The notes below the pieces were generated by a model that was not told where the DNA came from, did no database searches, and saw only the letters and a program-made list of their open reading frames with translations. A program made the translations under genes and the position numbers. Below are positions 23,561 through 31,711 of a stretch of DNA of 37,500 nucleotides, piece after piece (the first letter of the stretch is position 1; each line of letters begins with the position of its first letter). Origin of the DNA: Devosia elaeis (GTDB lineage Bacteria > Pseudomonadota > Alphaproteobacteria > Rhizobiales > Devosiaceae); NCBI RefSeq assembly GCF_001650025.1, contig NZ_LVVY01000079.1:1-37500 (forward strand), read 5' to 3'.

Positions 23561-24325
23561 TTAGTTGCCTTCGCGGTCCACTGCTGCCAGTTCGCGCTGA
23601 ACCACCTCTAAGCCCATCATCACCAAAACACGGCCGGCTGGGGCGCTGCTGGCTTTTCCTGTTGCTCCTCGTGCTTCCCCGATGGCAGACAAGGTCTCTC
23701 CGTGCAGAACCGCATCTTCGAACGGCTCCATCAATGGGCCAAGCGCTGCCTGAAGTCGGCGGATGATCTTCCGGCAATCGATAGCCTCAATTATCAGCCT
23801 ATCGCCGTTCCATTTCCGCGGGACAGGCTTTGCCGGCTTGCGAGGGAACACCTGCCCAGTTGCCACCATTTCGTTGGTCACGTCATCGGACACCGGGACA
23901 ACCTTATAGGTGCCGTCGTCACCATCGAACTGGCCGATTGCCGACTTCACCTTCCGCTGGCCCTTATAGACAACTGTGCCGTCCTCTCGGGTGTGTGTCC
24001 GGTTGTCGATAGGCACGTTGTAGATGTCATCCGGCACTGTCCCTATTAGCGGCACCTCGACCACCGAAACGTCGTAAATTGCCCTGTAGCGCTCTGCGAC
24101 CTTGAGCAAAACTTCATTGCCGTCCTTGCGCAGCCATTGCGCCAAGGGCCATGCTTGGTTGTCGTTGGCCGGGCAGTTAATCCAGTCCGGGCGCTTAGCA
24201 TCTAGCTTGGCAAGGCGGCGTTTCTGCGCGGCCACAGCCTTGGCTGAAGACGGGGCATGCTCGACCCGGGATGGGATATCGGAGCCGTCGGAGAATAGGA
24301 TTGAGTTGCTGCTAGCGATGGTCAT
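23561..24325 (-). CDS. Unknown protein, candidate late-gene regulator
   Basis: 254 residues from ATG 24325 (MTIASSNSILFSDGSDIPSR), with AGGAGG at a good distance and an ATGA overlap with the upstream gene. The N-terminal half has KRPDWINCPANDNQAWPLAQ; the middle is beta-rich (TVVYKGQRKVKSAIGQFDGD). The C-terminal part (CRKIIRRLQAALGPLMEPFE, then AVLHGETLSAIGEARGATGK and AGRVLVMMGLEVVQ) looks like a helix-turn-helix. Being the last early gene before the long intergenic region and late genes, it occupies the place of Q-like antiterminators or late activators in other phages. No family is recognised, so this role is inference. Confidence 0.6.
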   Translation of the reverse strand: MTIASSNSILFSDGSDIPSRVEHAPSSAKAVAAQKRRLAKLDAKRPDWINCPANDNQAWPLAQWLRKDGNEVLLKVAERYRAIYDVSVVEVPLIGTVPDDIYNVPIDNRTHTREDGTVVYKGQRKVKSAIGQFDGDDGTYKVVPVSDDVTNEMVATGQVFPRKPAKPVPRKWNGDRLIIEAIDCRKIIRRLQAALGPLMEPFEDAVLHGETLSAIGEARGATGKASSAPAGRVLVMMGLEVVQRELAAVDREGN

Positions 24326-24915
24326 GCTGCCTTCCTCCTGGCATTGCGCTGTTCTTGCCGCTCTTGCCACCTACGGTCCCGCTCCTCCCAATAGTGTTGC
24401 TTCCGCTCGGCCTCGTCCTCCAGATATTTTTGCCCGACCGGCTCATCGAGCTTCCATTGGCTCTCGATTTTTGGGGTGAAAACTCTACACGCGATACGCT
24501 CTTTCTCGCAGATGTCCGCGATCAAGTTGTGGGCTTCGACCGAGCCACAACGAAACCATTCACCAACCCCTCCAGCATAAAGTCGTCCTGCATCCTGATG
24601 CGCCCAGGTTTCAACTTTCGTCGCGAAGGACGTTTTTTCGAATTTGAAGATGCGATGTACGAACAGTCGGAGCGGGTTTCCGGTTTGAAGCGACCGTAGC
24701 CGAGACACCACGCTGCTTGCCTTGCCGATCTTTACGAAATCTGGGTCAACGCCTCCGATGACGTACACTGAAAACGCCCCCGCAGGGGCCCTGGAAGGAA
24801 CATCGGCGTTTATCGCAGATATTTCTGTGTGCATGCGTTCAAGCATGGCAAGGGTTGCATTGGTGTTGCCTCCGCCCGTCATCCGGACGAAGCCATTGTC
24901 GTTCGCCGCTTGCAT
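24322..24915 (-). CDS. GIY-YIG-like protein (T5orf172/Mug113 type)
   Basis: 197 residues from ATG 24915 (MQAANDNGFVRMTGGGNTNA). The core, AFSVYVIGGVDPDFVKIGKA (about 46-65) then SSVVSRLRSLQTGNPLRLFV and KVETWAHQ, is the reduced GIY-YIG fold seen in T5orf172/Mug113 proteins: Y-V-I, V-K-I-G-K-A, R-L-x-x-L-Q-T-G-N-P. The C-terminus is a charged helix rich in E, R and Q. Its leader carries one copy of the repeated hairpin. Probably a DNA-binding or nicking accessory protein; catalytic competence is uncertain. Confidence 0.75.
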   Translation of the reverse strand: MQAANDNGFVRMTGGGNTNATLAMLERMHTEISAINADVPSRAPAGAFSVYVIGGVDPDFVKIGKASSVVSRLRSLQTGNPLRLFVHRIFKFEKTSFATKVETWAHQDAGRLYAGGVGEWFRCGSVEAHNLIADICEKERIACRVFTPKIESQWKLDEPVGQKYLEDEAERKQHYWEERDRRWQERQEQRNARRKAA

Positions 24916-24924
24916 GTATTTCCC

Positions 24925-24960
24925 CTCAATGTGGTGGTGTGCCCGATTGGTGGCCGGGCA
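24925..24960 (-). repeat. Leader hairpin repeat, copy 1 (GIY-YIG-like gene)
   Basis: Minus strand GCCCGG-CCACCAAT-CGGGC followed by ACACCACCACATTGAGGGG and ATG 24915. Shares the ACCA loop and the ACCAC...GAGG tract with leaders at 33161, 33963, 34424 and 37434. Confidence 0.55.
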
Positions 24961-24968
24961 TTTGTTAT

Positions 24969-25085
24969 TTATGGTTTTGAGGCCCAGCGAGCAAGCCAAC
25001 CCCTAACCAAATCTTCAGCCTGGGCCGCGGCTTCGGCTTCGGTTGCGGCCCGCACAACAGCGACTTCGTGCCCCAGAGCCGCCAG
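24969..25085 (-). pseudogene. Possible 38-codon remnant downstream of the homing gene
   Basis: A minus-strand frame with good composition (AALGHEVAVVRAATEAEAAA, then DLVRGWLARWASKP) ends at TAA 24971-24969. It has no ATG; the first plausible start is CTG 25085, three bases inside the GIY-YIG stop region. It may be the 3' remnant of a small gene cut by the homing endonuclease insertion, or use a non-standard start. Confidence 0.25.
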
Positions 25086-25087
25086 TG

Positions 25088-25951
25088 TTAAGCAGCATCC
25101 AGCGTTACAGGAAAATTTTGGTAGGCATTATCCCCAAAATACATCCTAGCTGCACGGTCATAGGCTTCTGCCGCAGCCTCACGCGTTAGATGACGCCCAA
25201 GGTGCTTTGTTTTTTTCTCTACCTGAATCTGGGCCAGCCATTTGCCGCTTTGCTTGTCAAACGAAACACCCTTGTATCCCGATGAATTGGCTTTTCCTGG
25301 CGGCGCAGCCACTATCCCGGCCCTTATTAAGGCGCCCATCTCTCCGCTTTCCCATCTTTGACGAAGTGCGGAAGCGACCGCTTCCACATGCTCTGGCGTT
25401 TTTGGCCTCCCTATCAACGCATCACTTTGCCGACGACGCGCCTCGGGGTCTTTGTACCTTTGGGTAGAGATTTCCGACGCCATCTTACGCTGTTCTGGGT
25501 CAGCGTATCTCTTCACCTGGGCCGCACTCCAAACTGCGCGCAGTTCCTCGTCCTGGAGTCGTTCAGTCATTATCAATGACATCTTCTTTTTCCGGGTAGC
25601 AGGGAACACAAATCCGGACGACCCCTCGCCACCATCAGTAAGGTTGGTAAGCGTTCCTTTGCCGATATTGCGGCGACCGAAGCGAGCTATCTCTCTAGTT
25701 TCGATTTCGAATGCTTCAACCTCCGACAGCCCTTCAGCAATATTGTAGACCCGAGGATCCACCCCGTCATTCTTGAGCCTTTCATACACACGCATAAAAA
25801 AGGGATTGTGTATTTTAAGTCGATGAGCACGAACCCCTCTTCCCTTCCCGATATAGAAAACCTCTTTGGTATCCGGCCTCTCCCAGGCATACACATAGAA
25901 GTCCTTTTTACCGCATCCCTGGCCAGTCTTTTGGTCGATAACCTTCGTCAT
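25088..25951 (-). CDS. GIY-YIG homing endonuclease with C-terminal AP2 domain
   Basis: 287 residues. GIY-YIG core at the N-terminus: DFYVYAWERPDTKEVFYIGK (about 17-36), GRGVRAHRLKIHNPFF, EAFEIETREIARFGRR. The middle is NUMOD3-like, rich in K/R and short repeats (PEQRKMASEISTQRYKDPEA, RRRQSDALIGRPKTPEHVEA). The C-terminal 60 residues form an AP2 domain: SGYKGVSFDKQSGKWLAQIQ, HLGRHLTREAAAEAYDRAAR. The first 14 codons overlap the 3' end of the Xre-type gene by 44 bases. The mix is typical of mobile homing genes; AP2 probably provides site recognition. Confidence 0.88.
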   Translation of the reverse strand: MTKVIDQKTGQGCGKKDFYVYAWERPDTKEVFYIGKGRGVRAHRLKIHNPFFMRVYERLKNDGVDPRVYNIAEGLSEVEAFEIETREIARFGRRNIGKGTLTNLTDGGEGSSGFVFPATRKKKMSLIMTERLQDEELRAVWSAAQVKRYADPEQRKMASEISTQRYKDPEARRRQSDALIGRPKTPEHVEAVASALRQRWESGEMGALIRAGIVAAPPGKANSSGYKGVSFDKQSGKWLAQIQVEKKTKHLGRHLTREAAAEAYDRAARMYFGDNAYQNFPVTLDAA

Positions 25952-26117
25952 AAGCCCTCATGAGAAGCGCCACGTGCCTCGGCACGGGCTTTGGATTACT
26001 GGGTCGCTCGATCTCTGAAACCTGCGTGGCGCGGGGGTAAAGAAGAACCCCCGCCAACTGCTTTTGCGTTAGGCCGAGCCGCTGCCGGATGGACCGAAAT
26101 TCGTCATTGGTCACCAT
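25908..26117 (-). CDS. Xre-type HTH regulator
   Basis: 69 residues from ATG 26117 (MVTNDEFRSIRQRLGLTQKQ). The HTH is RSIRQRLGLTQKQLAGVLLY, then PRATQVSEIERPSNPKPVPR; the end PKDWPGMR is common in phage regulators of this size. The promoter (26124-26152) puts the predicted transcript start on the ATG itself, so the mRNA would be leaderless, as for lambda cI from PRM. An inverted repeat over the -35 and spacer is a good autoregulatory operator. It may act as a repressor or Cro-like switch. Confidence 0.8.
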   Translation of the reverse strand: MVTNDEFRSIRQRLGLTQKQLAGVLLYPRATQVSEIERPSNPKPVPRHVALLMRAYDEGYRPKDWPGMR

Positions 26118-26123
26118 AACACC

Positions 26124-26152
26124 TATATAGTGAATTTTCGCTACTATCACAA
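26124..26152 (-). promoter_or_regulatory. Sigma70-type promoter of the Xre gene, apparently leaderless
   Basis: Minus strand -35 TTGTGA (26152-26147), 17-base spacer, -10 TATATA (26129-26124), with the ATG adenine seven bases downstream at 26117. The spacer contains half of the operator repeat. Confidence 0.7.
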
Positions 26153-26171
26153 GGTTATGGTAGCGAATTTT
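26133..26171. promoter_or_regulatory. Operator-like inverted repeat
   Basis: Half-sites AATTTTCGCTACTAT (26133-26147) and ATGGTAGCGAATTTT (26157-26171) are inverted around a 9-base spacer, with an exact TTCGCTAC/GTAGCGAA core. It overlaps the Xre promoter and the last codons of the VRR-NUC gene. Likely bound by the Xre protein. Confidence 0.6.
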
Positions 26172-26637
26172 CTTTACCGCCCTCTACCCACTCCCGAACA
26201 ATCCGCAGCACATCCTCTACGCCCTGCTCGATGGTCGTGAACCGAACGATCTCAACCTGAAACCCGAGATGGCGGTGCAGCGCGTGCCGCTTGCGCTGAT
26301 CGGCGCTGATCGATGTCTGTGGCCCCTTCAACTCGATCAGCAGAACCCGGCCGCCCAAGCCATAGAACCGAAGATCCTCCTCGCCGGCCTTGATGCCGGT
26401 CGCCTTGGCCTTGACGCTTTCCTGCCGACTGCGCCGTCCGGCATTGAAGTCGGCGGCGAAGGTGAACGTCACGCCGGGGGCGGCTTCGTCGCCATAGCCG
26501 GGTAGGAGTTTGAAGGCGCGCACCGCGGCGGCCTGGCACTCCCATTCCTGAATGTTATCATTGGCTGCCTGCATGACGACGCGGGTGCCGTTTGGGAGGG
26601 TTCGGGTAGTGGTGCGGGCCTTATTGCGAATTTGCAT
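26155..26637 (-). CDS. VRR-NUC domain nuclease
   Basis: 160 residues. The nuclease core is C-terminal: ATGIKAGEEDLRFYGLGGRV (about 79-98, usual form G-x-P-D-L), LLIELKGPQTSISADQRKRH (E-L-K catalytic pair), then LHRHLGFQVEIVRFTT. Asp of EEDL, Glu and Lys of ELK and the Q are the expected PD-(D/E)XK residues. Such small phage proteins resemble Holliday-junction or flap nucleases. N-terminal ANDN (QAANDNIQEW). Strong ribosome site TAGGAGGT. It follows the primase/helicase gene across the TTGCAA region. Confidence 0.85.
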   Translation of the reverse strand: MQIRNKARTTTRTLPNGTRVVMQAANDNIQEWECQAAAVRAFKLLPGYGDEAAPGVTFTFAADFNAGRRSRQESVKAKATGIKAGEEDLRFYGLGGRVLLIELKGPQTSISADQRKRHALHRHLGFQVEIVRFTTIEQGVEDVLRIVREWVEGGKENSLP

Positions 26638-26678
26638 ATATATAGGACCTCCTACGATTTATAGCCTATAAAGTGGTA

Positions 26679-26695
26679 GTTGTATTTTTTACAAC
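26679..26695. repeat. AT-rich inverted repeat
   Basis: GTTGTA (26679-26684), T5, TACAAC (26690-26695). It sits between the TTGCAA array and the VRR-NUC start in a strikingly AT-rich block (26640-26730). Could be part of an origin or an operator. Confidence 0.45.
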
Positions 26696-26733
26696 AATAT
26701 ATGATAAGGCTATGTTATATAAGGGAAAATCCG

Positions 26734-26822
26734 TTGCAAAGGCACTGCAATAAGAATGCAAGTTGCAAAAACCGACCATGCCGAAAATTGCAATTGCAAT
26801 CCTATTGCAAGCCGTTTTGCAA
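26734..26822. repeat. Phased TTGCAA array; candidate replication origin or operator cluster
   Basis: Six perfect TTGCAA at 26734, 26763, 26788, 26794, 26805, 26817, plus CTGCAA at 26745 and ATGCAA at 26756. Steps of 11, 11 and 7, then 6, 11 and 12 put most copies on one face of the helix. The array begins just after the stop of the primase/helicase gene and adjoins an AT-rich block, the layout of an iteron origin. A cluster of regulator sites for the downstream operon is the alternative. Confidence 0.6.
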
Positions 26823-26825
26823 CAA

Positions 26826-29180
26826 TCAGGCAGCCTCTGCGGACTTGATCCGAACGGTTCCACGACCCTTCGGCACGGGGTAAATCTCATCCGCCTCGGC
26901 AAGGTGCTGGAAGGCTGCCTCCACCAGTCGCGGCTCTTTCTTCATGCCCTTCTTGCGCAGCAGAACCGCGCGTGAAATCTCACCCCCGGCCATTTCCAGA
27001 TGCTGCATGATGAGCTTGCACAGGCGGTCGAAGTCGCTATCCACCATGAATTCCTTGACGCCGGAATCGATGTTCCAGAGCGACGCAGAGACAATCGCCC
27101 AGCCCCACTCAATATCGTCTAGCGATACGGCCGGGGCCTCCGGCTGCCGGGAGCACGCGCGAAGGGTTGCCAGCTTCAATGTCTGTTCTGCGGCGCGCCC
27201 GATAATGCCGTCCTTGGTGTGATCCTCGTCGATTGCGGAAAGCTGCCACTCCTCGATTTCCATCCAGCGGCGGCGAACCGTATCGTCCTGCCACGGAACC
27301 GCAAAAATCTGTGGCCTGGATGTTGAGATGCGCCAATTGTTACTGGACAGGTTGCCCGTGGTTACAGGGTACTTTTGCGCAACCCGCTTAACCTCCTGCA
27401 CCAACGAAGGTGGCGGAACAAGCGGCACCCGATCTTCGCGCGGTCGCGGGCGATTCTTGGCCGCAATAACGGTCATGCGCCCGACCATGCCGTCAGAAAG
27501 GTTCTGGTCGCTGATTCCGGCATAGAATTCGGTTGGCGTGGACATGCCCAGGATGGAAATGCACGGGTTATAGACCGGCTCTGCCGCGTTATCGTTTACG
27601 GCGCGCCTTCCTTGCACCGGCACCTTTTGCTTACCAGTCCACATACCATCGCCCTTGGTGTATAGGTCCAGAAACACCTTGCGGATGCGCCGCTCGTAGC
27701 CGCCGGAGTTCCTGCCGTTCGTGGCCTGGAGAAACACGCCGATTTCGTCCATCGGCATGAGGAAGCAAGGTCTCTGCCGCACGACGTGCTCAAGCGCACT
27801 ATCGGAGCTAATGTCACCCGGGCCGATCAGGTGCTGCATACCCGCGTCGGCCAGAAGTGCCTGGCTGGCCTTGAGCGGCTGGTCTTTGCCGAAGCCCGAG
27901 CCGGCAATGCCTATCAGATATAGGTTGAGCCCTAGCCCTGTCGGCGTGCTGTACCGACGACCGAACAGCGCCGAGCAGACGCCTATTGCGCCTATGGAGG
28001 CGAACTCTGGAACAGGTCGCCACGCGGACTCGAATATCCACCGACTGACCAGGCCCATAAGCCCGCCCTGGCTTCGATGATCGAATGGGTTCACTGTTCC
28101 TGCTGGAGCTCGCACTTCCTTGGGGGCAGCGACCGGAACAGCCGCGCTGTCCTGCTGCTCGGCGGGCGGCATACGCATCGGCTCGACCGGGGGTGCACTG
28201 CGCTTGGCCAAGCCGTTCGCGATGAGCCTTGATGTGTCGATTTCTGGCAGGGTCAATCCAAGACGGTCACGCAGCCACTTGAACGCGTCGTGGAAATTAC
28301 ATGGCAGGCACAGCATTACCAGGTCGATCGGCGTCAATCGCCGGTCGTCGTCGCCAAAGTCGACGATCCCGTCCGGATGAATCGACAGGTGAAGATTGCG
28401 TTCATGCATTGGCTTGCCGGAGCCGCTGGGGCGGTATCCCGCGACAGCGCGATAGCCGCCCTTGCCGCGAGACTTGGTAAGGCGGGGCAGCCCAAGGTCA
28501 CCGACCCAAGCGTCCAGCCGTTGTAGGGCAACGTCGTTTACCTCACGCCATGCGGTGTCAGCGTCGCCTAGAACCGGGTCTGACACGACGGGCGGGACGA
28601 AACCAAAAGGCGCCAACGCTTCGGCAATTTTGTCAGCGATGTCGTCCGGCAGCTCGGGCAGATCACCTGGCTCGAACTGATCAAGCCCGTCGTCTACCCA
28701 CGCGTATGGACGGCGAGTGTCAGGATGGACAGTCGGCGGAATGACGGTCTGCTTGCCATAGGCTAGCAGGTCCACAATGCGCTCGTTGCCAAGCGAGAAT
28801 GACCTCGCGGTGATATCCGCGCTACCACGGTAGAACGCAGAAAAGCCTTTGGAGCCGTACTTTTTTACCGGGCTATCCGGCAAGATGGCGGCAAGCGCAT
28901 CGCGCAGTTTTGGGTCGTCCGTGTCAATATCGACCACCTTGACTACATGGTCCAGCACAAGGCAGACACCCGCATCGGGCCACGAATCCCAAACCTTAAT
29001 CTCGAATTCGGTGGGCAGCCGATCGCCATAGGCTTGCCATCCGCGCCGAGCGTGCCAGCGGCGTTGGGCATAGTCGCCGGGGATCTTGCTGTCAGGCATG
29101 ACCGGGACAGCGCTAAAGCCGAGATCAACGAGGCGTCGACCAACGGATGCGTAGGGTGAATTTACTGGCTTAGGCTGCAT
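26826..29180 (-). CDS. Primase-polymerase / helicase fusion
   Basis: 784 residues from ATG 29180 (MQPKPVNSPYASVGRRLVDL), with GGAG upstream; longer starts overlap the previous gene more. The N-terminal domain resembles the prim-pol type: VCLVLDHVVKVVDIDTDDPK, VKKYGSKGFSAFYRGSADI, QTVIPPTVHPDTRRPYAW. A DUF3987-like helicase/ATPase follows: LNLYLIGIAGSGFGKDQPLK (P-loop-like), PCFLMPMDEIGVFLQATNGR (Walker B-like DE), NPCISILGMSTPTEFYAGIS, then a C-terminal winged-helix-like end (DRLCKLIMQHLEMAGGEISR). Contains a VNDN variant of the recurring motif. It should start DNA replication, and the TTGCAA array lies right behind it. Confidence 0.85.
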   Translation of the reverse strand: MQPKPVNSPYASVGRRLVDLGFSAVPVMPDSKIPGDYAQRRWHARRGWQAYGDRLPTEFEIKVWDSWPDAGVCLVLDHVVKVVDIDTDDPKLRDALAAILPDSPVKKYGSKGFSAFYRGSADITARSFSLGNERIVDLLAYGKQTVIPPTVHPDTRRPYAWVDDGLDQFEPGDLPELPDDIADKIAEALAPFGFVPPVVSDPVLGDADTAWREVNDVALQRLDAWVGDLGLPRLTKSRGKGGYRAVAGYRPSGSGKPMHERNLHLSIHPDGIVDFGDDDRRLTPIDLVMLCLPCNFHDAFKWLRDRLGLTLPEIDTSRLIANGLAKRSAPPVEPMRMPPAEQQDSAAVPVAAPKEVRAPAGTVNPFDHRSQGGLMGLVSRWIFESAWRPVPEFASIGAIGVCSALFGRRYSTPTGLGLNLYLIGIAGSGFGKDQPLKASQALLADAGMQHLIGPGDISSDSALEHVVRQRPCFLMPMDEIGVFLQATNGRNSGGYERRIRKVFLDLYTKGDGMWTGKQKVPVQGRRAVNDNAAEPVYNPCISILGMSTPTEFYAGISDQNLSDGMVGRMTVIAAKNRPRPREDRVPLVPPPSLVQEVKRVAQKYPVTTGNLSSNNWRISTSRPQIFAVPWQDDTVRRRWMEIEEWQLSAIDEDHTKDGIIGRAAEQTLKLATLRACSRQPEAPAVSLDDIEWGWAIVSASLWNIDSGVKEFMVDSDFDRLCKLIMQHLEMAGGEISRAVLLRKKGMKKEPRLVEAAFQHLAEADEIYPVPKGRGTVRIKSAEAA

Positions 29181-29628
29181 TGGCGACTCCACCTGCGTTG
29201 CTATTTGCGTGCATGAGAGGGGTGACAACGCGATGCCACTCGACGTGACATGCCTTGCAAAGGTAACTCTTGGGCCACTCATCTGCGTCGCTAAAGAGAT
29301 GCCGCGGCGCCCAATGATGGAGTTCCGATCCAGATGTGCTGCCGCAGCGCTCGCAGGGCTGGATTGTGTGTGCGCGAAGAACTGGCAATGCCGCTTTGCT
29401 GATGTGTTCTAGAAAGCGCTCTGGAATTGCACCACCCTTGGCCATGCAGGAGGTGCAGAACGCCTTGTAATGGACGATGCCGTTTGAGCAGTGCACCACA
29501 CCGATGGAAATTGGCGCTTGGTGATCGGTGCATTTGACTTTGTGCCTGGGCAAGTAAACACCGGGCAGAGATGCTAATGCATGATCGAGCATGCCGGGCT
29601 GGGTGGGGATAGAAGGAAGTGGGGGCAT
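29170..29628 (-). CDS. HNH-like double zinc-finger protein
   Basis: 152 residues. The first cysteine group, KCTDHQAPISIGVVHC with FCTSCMAKGG, looks like a zinc-ribbon; the second, CERCGSTSGSELHHWAPRHL with YLCKACHVEWHR, has the layout of an HNH nuclease (CxxC, HH, then CxxC-x-x-x-H). It sits between the cytosine methyltransferase and primase genes, overlapping both. Role could be nuclease or DNA binding in replication. No close family is recognised. Confidence 0.65.
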   Translation of the reverse strand: MPPLPSIPTQPGMLDHALASLPGVYLPRHKVKCTDHQAPISIGVVHCSNGIVHYKAFCTSCMAKGGAIPERFLEHISKAALPVLRAHTIQPCERCGSTSGSELHHWAPRHLFSDADEWPKSYLCKACHVEWHRVVTPLMHANSNAGGVANAA

Positions 29629-31355
29629 TAGACGGCCTCAAGAATAGCGATAGATGCAGGCATGTGCATCGCAATGCGCCGCCCGAGCCAAACGAATTTC
29701 GGCACGGCCCAGCTATTGCCAAGAGCCTTATATCTGGGTCCATCTGGGCACTCGGATGCAGGTTTGCCGCGCCATGGGATGGCGGTGTAGTCCGGCGACC
29801 ACCAGCGGCCAGCGTCGTCCTGCCATGCTCCGGGATAATCTGGAGCGCACAGGAACTGGAAACCCTGAAGGCGCTCACATTCGCGCGGCGTGAGGCGGCG
29901 GACGGCGGAGCCGACGATTGCACCGTTGTGACGACGCGAGCCGTTATTGCTGTCCAGCGTTGCGTGAACTTCGCCCACGCGCACACCAGATTGGCTGGAT
30001 TGGAAGGCTACTGCCGCCAGCACATGCGGCTTATCGCCCCCGCCTGAGCTTGCGCGCAGAGCGGTTGCCACCTCTCCACCAAGCTCAGCGGTCGCACCGC
30101 CTTCTCGGCCACGGATGGCTACCGTTTGGGCAATGACATGAGCATTGGGGTCAGTCCCTGTTGTGAGCGGCGCTGACCTGTCGCCTTCATCATATGCTGC
30201 ACCGTCACCGGCAACCCGGAATGAAGCCACCATCGTCGTGGTCTCGTAGTCCTGCGACGAACCTTCGCGCGTTGCGTCGCAACGCGCTATCTCAGGGGCG
30301 TAGGTGACCGTCTGAGCGAGGTAGCATTGCTGCTTTGCTCCTGGCTCAGCAGCCAAAGCCCCAACGATCTGGCCGTCACCGTTCATCAACCGAACTTCAT
30401 CGCGGATGTTCTGCACAAATGCGACCGGCGCGGCGGACTCGACGAGTCCGCCATCCAGATCAAAATCCGTGCCTAGCCCGCCGCCGCCCTTAGTGCGTGC
30501 GCTAATTGTGGCGGCAAATCCTTTCCCCGCTTCTCGGCTCGGCGCAGTATGCCGCTGCACGCCTTCGAGCTCAAAAAGAACCTGGGCGGGATCGGCCCCG
30601 TTTCCAAAATCTGCGACAACGAGCACACGGCGGCGGCGTTGGGCCACTCCGAAGTATTGAGCGTCGACGATACGCCACGCGGCGCGTCCCTTCGGTCCAG
30701 AGACCAGACCTGCACTTGGCCACTTGCCTCTTGCCGGTGGCTCGATGGGGGTATCTGCGCCCACAAGTCCACCCAGGAAGCATCCGAAGGCGTTGTCTTT
30801 TGTGCTGAGCACGCCGACGACGTTTTCCCAAACGACGTTCCGAAGTCCATTTCCGTCTGCAAGTTCATGAGCCAGCCTCACAAATTCGAGTGAAAGATTG
30901 CCGCGGGCATCGTCGAGCGACTGGCGAAGGCCGGCCACCGAGAACGCCTGGCACGGGGTGCCGCCGCACAGGATGTCGACCTGCCCCAGCGTCGTGGTGT
31001 CGATCTGGGTGAGGTCGCCAAGGTTCGGCACGTCAGGGTAGTGATGCGCCAGAACAGCCGAAGGGAACTTCTCAATTTCCGAGAAGGCGACGGCCTGCCA
31101 GCCGAGTGGACCCCATGCGACCGAGGCCGCTTCGATGCCGGAGCAAACCGACAGGAAGCGCAGCGGTTCTCCTGCCACGTCAGTGGCTGGTCCTGGATGG
31201 GAATTATCATTGGCCGGCGTTCCGATGGCACAAACCGCCTGCACTTCGGCGCGAGCCTCAAGCGTATAGGCGACATCAGCCTGCACACCTACGCCATCTG
31301 GCCCGCTGTTCGGATTGGTGCGCAATGCACCAGCCTGTATTGCGTATGCGCTCAC
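29628..31355 (-). CDS. DNA cytosine-C5 methyltransferase
   Basis: 575 residues from GTG 31355, whose GTGA overlaps the stop of the DUF6511-like gene; the longer frame to 31760 is a shadow of two other genes. Motifs: I FLSVCSGIEAASVAWGPLGW; IV/catalytic CGGTPCQAFSVAGLRQS; VI VVWENVVGVLSTKDNAFGCF; VIII AQRRRRVLVVADF; IX RRLTPRECERLQGFQF; X YKALGNSWAVP. Between VIII and IX lie about 190 residues of repeated target-recognition-like segments (SAPLTTGTDPNAHVIAQTVA). A similar segment also lies before motif I (DVAYTLEARAEVQAV). It probably protects phage DNA from host restriction. Contains ANDN. Confidence 0.92.
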   Translation of the reverse strand: MSAYAIQAGALRTNPNSGPDGVGVQADVAYTLEARAEVQAVCAIGTPANDNSHPGPATDVAGEPLRFLSVCSGIEAASVAWGPLGWQAVAFSEIEKFPSAVLAHHYPDVPNLGDLTQIDTTTLGQVDILCGGTPCQAFSVAGLRQSLDDARGNLSLEFVRLAHELADGNGLRNVVWENVVGVLSTKDNAFGCFLGGLVGADTPIEPPARGKWPSAGLVSGPKGRAAWRIVDAQYFGVAQRRRRVLVVADFGNGADPAQVLFELEGVQRHTAPSREAGKGFAATISARTKGGGGLGTDFDLDGGLVESAAPVAFVQNIRDEVRLMNGDGQIVGALAAEPGAKQQCYLAQTVTYAPEIARCDATREGSSQDYETTTMVASFRVAGDGAAYDEGDRSAPLTTGTDPNAHVIAQTVAIRGREGGATAELGGEVATALRASSGGGDKPHVLAAVAFQSSQSGVRVGEVHATLDSNNGSRRHNGAIVGSAVRRLTPRECERLQGFQFLCAPDYPGAWQDDAGRWWSPDYTAIPWRGKPASECPDGPRYKALGNSWAVPKFVWLGRRIAMHMPASIAILEAV

Positions 31356-31711
31356 CACGGCCCCACTCCCTCCTGAATAACGGCCCGCAGCTCGCGCCCG
31401 CAGGCCTGCCAGATCGCGCCGACGAATTGTTCTGCTGTGTCTGCCTGCCATTCCGCCAGGTCCGTCCCATGCTCTTCCAGAAACCCGCCCACCGCATCCA
31501 CGGCGCGCGCCACGGCGGCTTTTTCGTAGGGCGACAGGTTGCGTCGGGCGGCGGTGTAGAGCGGGCCGCCTACGGCGACGCACTCCTCGCAGAGCCACCG
31601 GGGGTCGGGGCTGGACCGCGATGCGGCACCAAGGCCAATGCCGGTGGCTTCCGCGCCGCAGCAAAAACAGACGGCGGGGCGGTCGGCGGCGGTTGTTGGG
31701 GTGAAGGTCAT
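31352..31711 (-). CDS. DUF6511-like zinc protein
   Basis: 119 residues. VCFCCGAEATGIGLGAASRS, then PRWLCEECVAVGGPLYTAAR (two CxxC pairs), ending with FVGAIWQACGRELRAVI: the arrangement of the DUF6511 proteins common in phages of Hyphomicrobiales. Function unknown. The start shares its A with the stop of the 22-codon micro-ORF (TAATG), and its end overlaps the GTG of the cytosine methyltransferase, so all four are one coupled unit. Confidence 0.75.
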   Translation of the reverse strand: MTFTPTTAADRPAVCFCCGAEATGIGLGAASRSSPDPRWLCEECVAVGGPLYTAARRNLSPYEKAAVARAVDAVGGFLEEHGTDLAEWQADTAEQFVGAIWQACGRELRAVIQEGVGPW

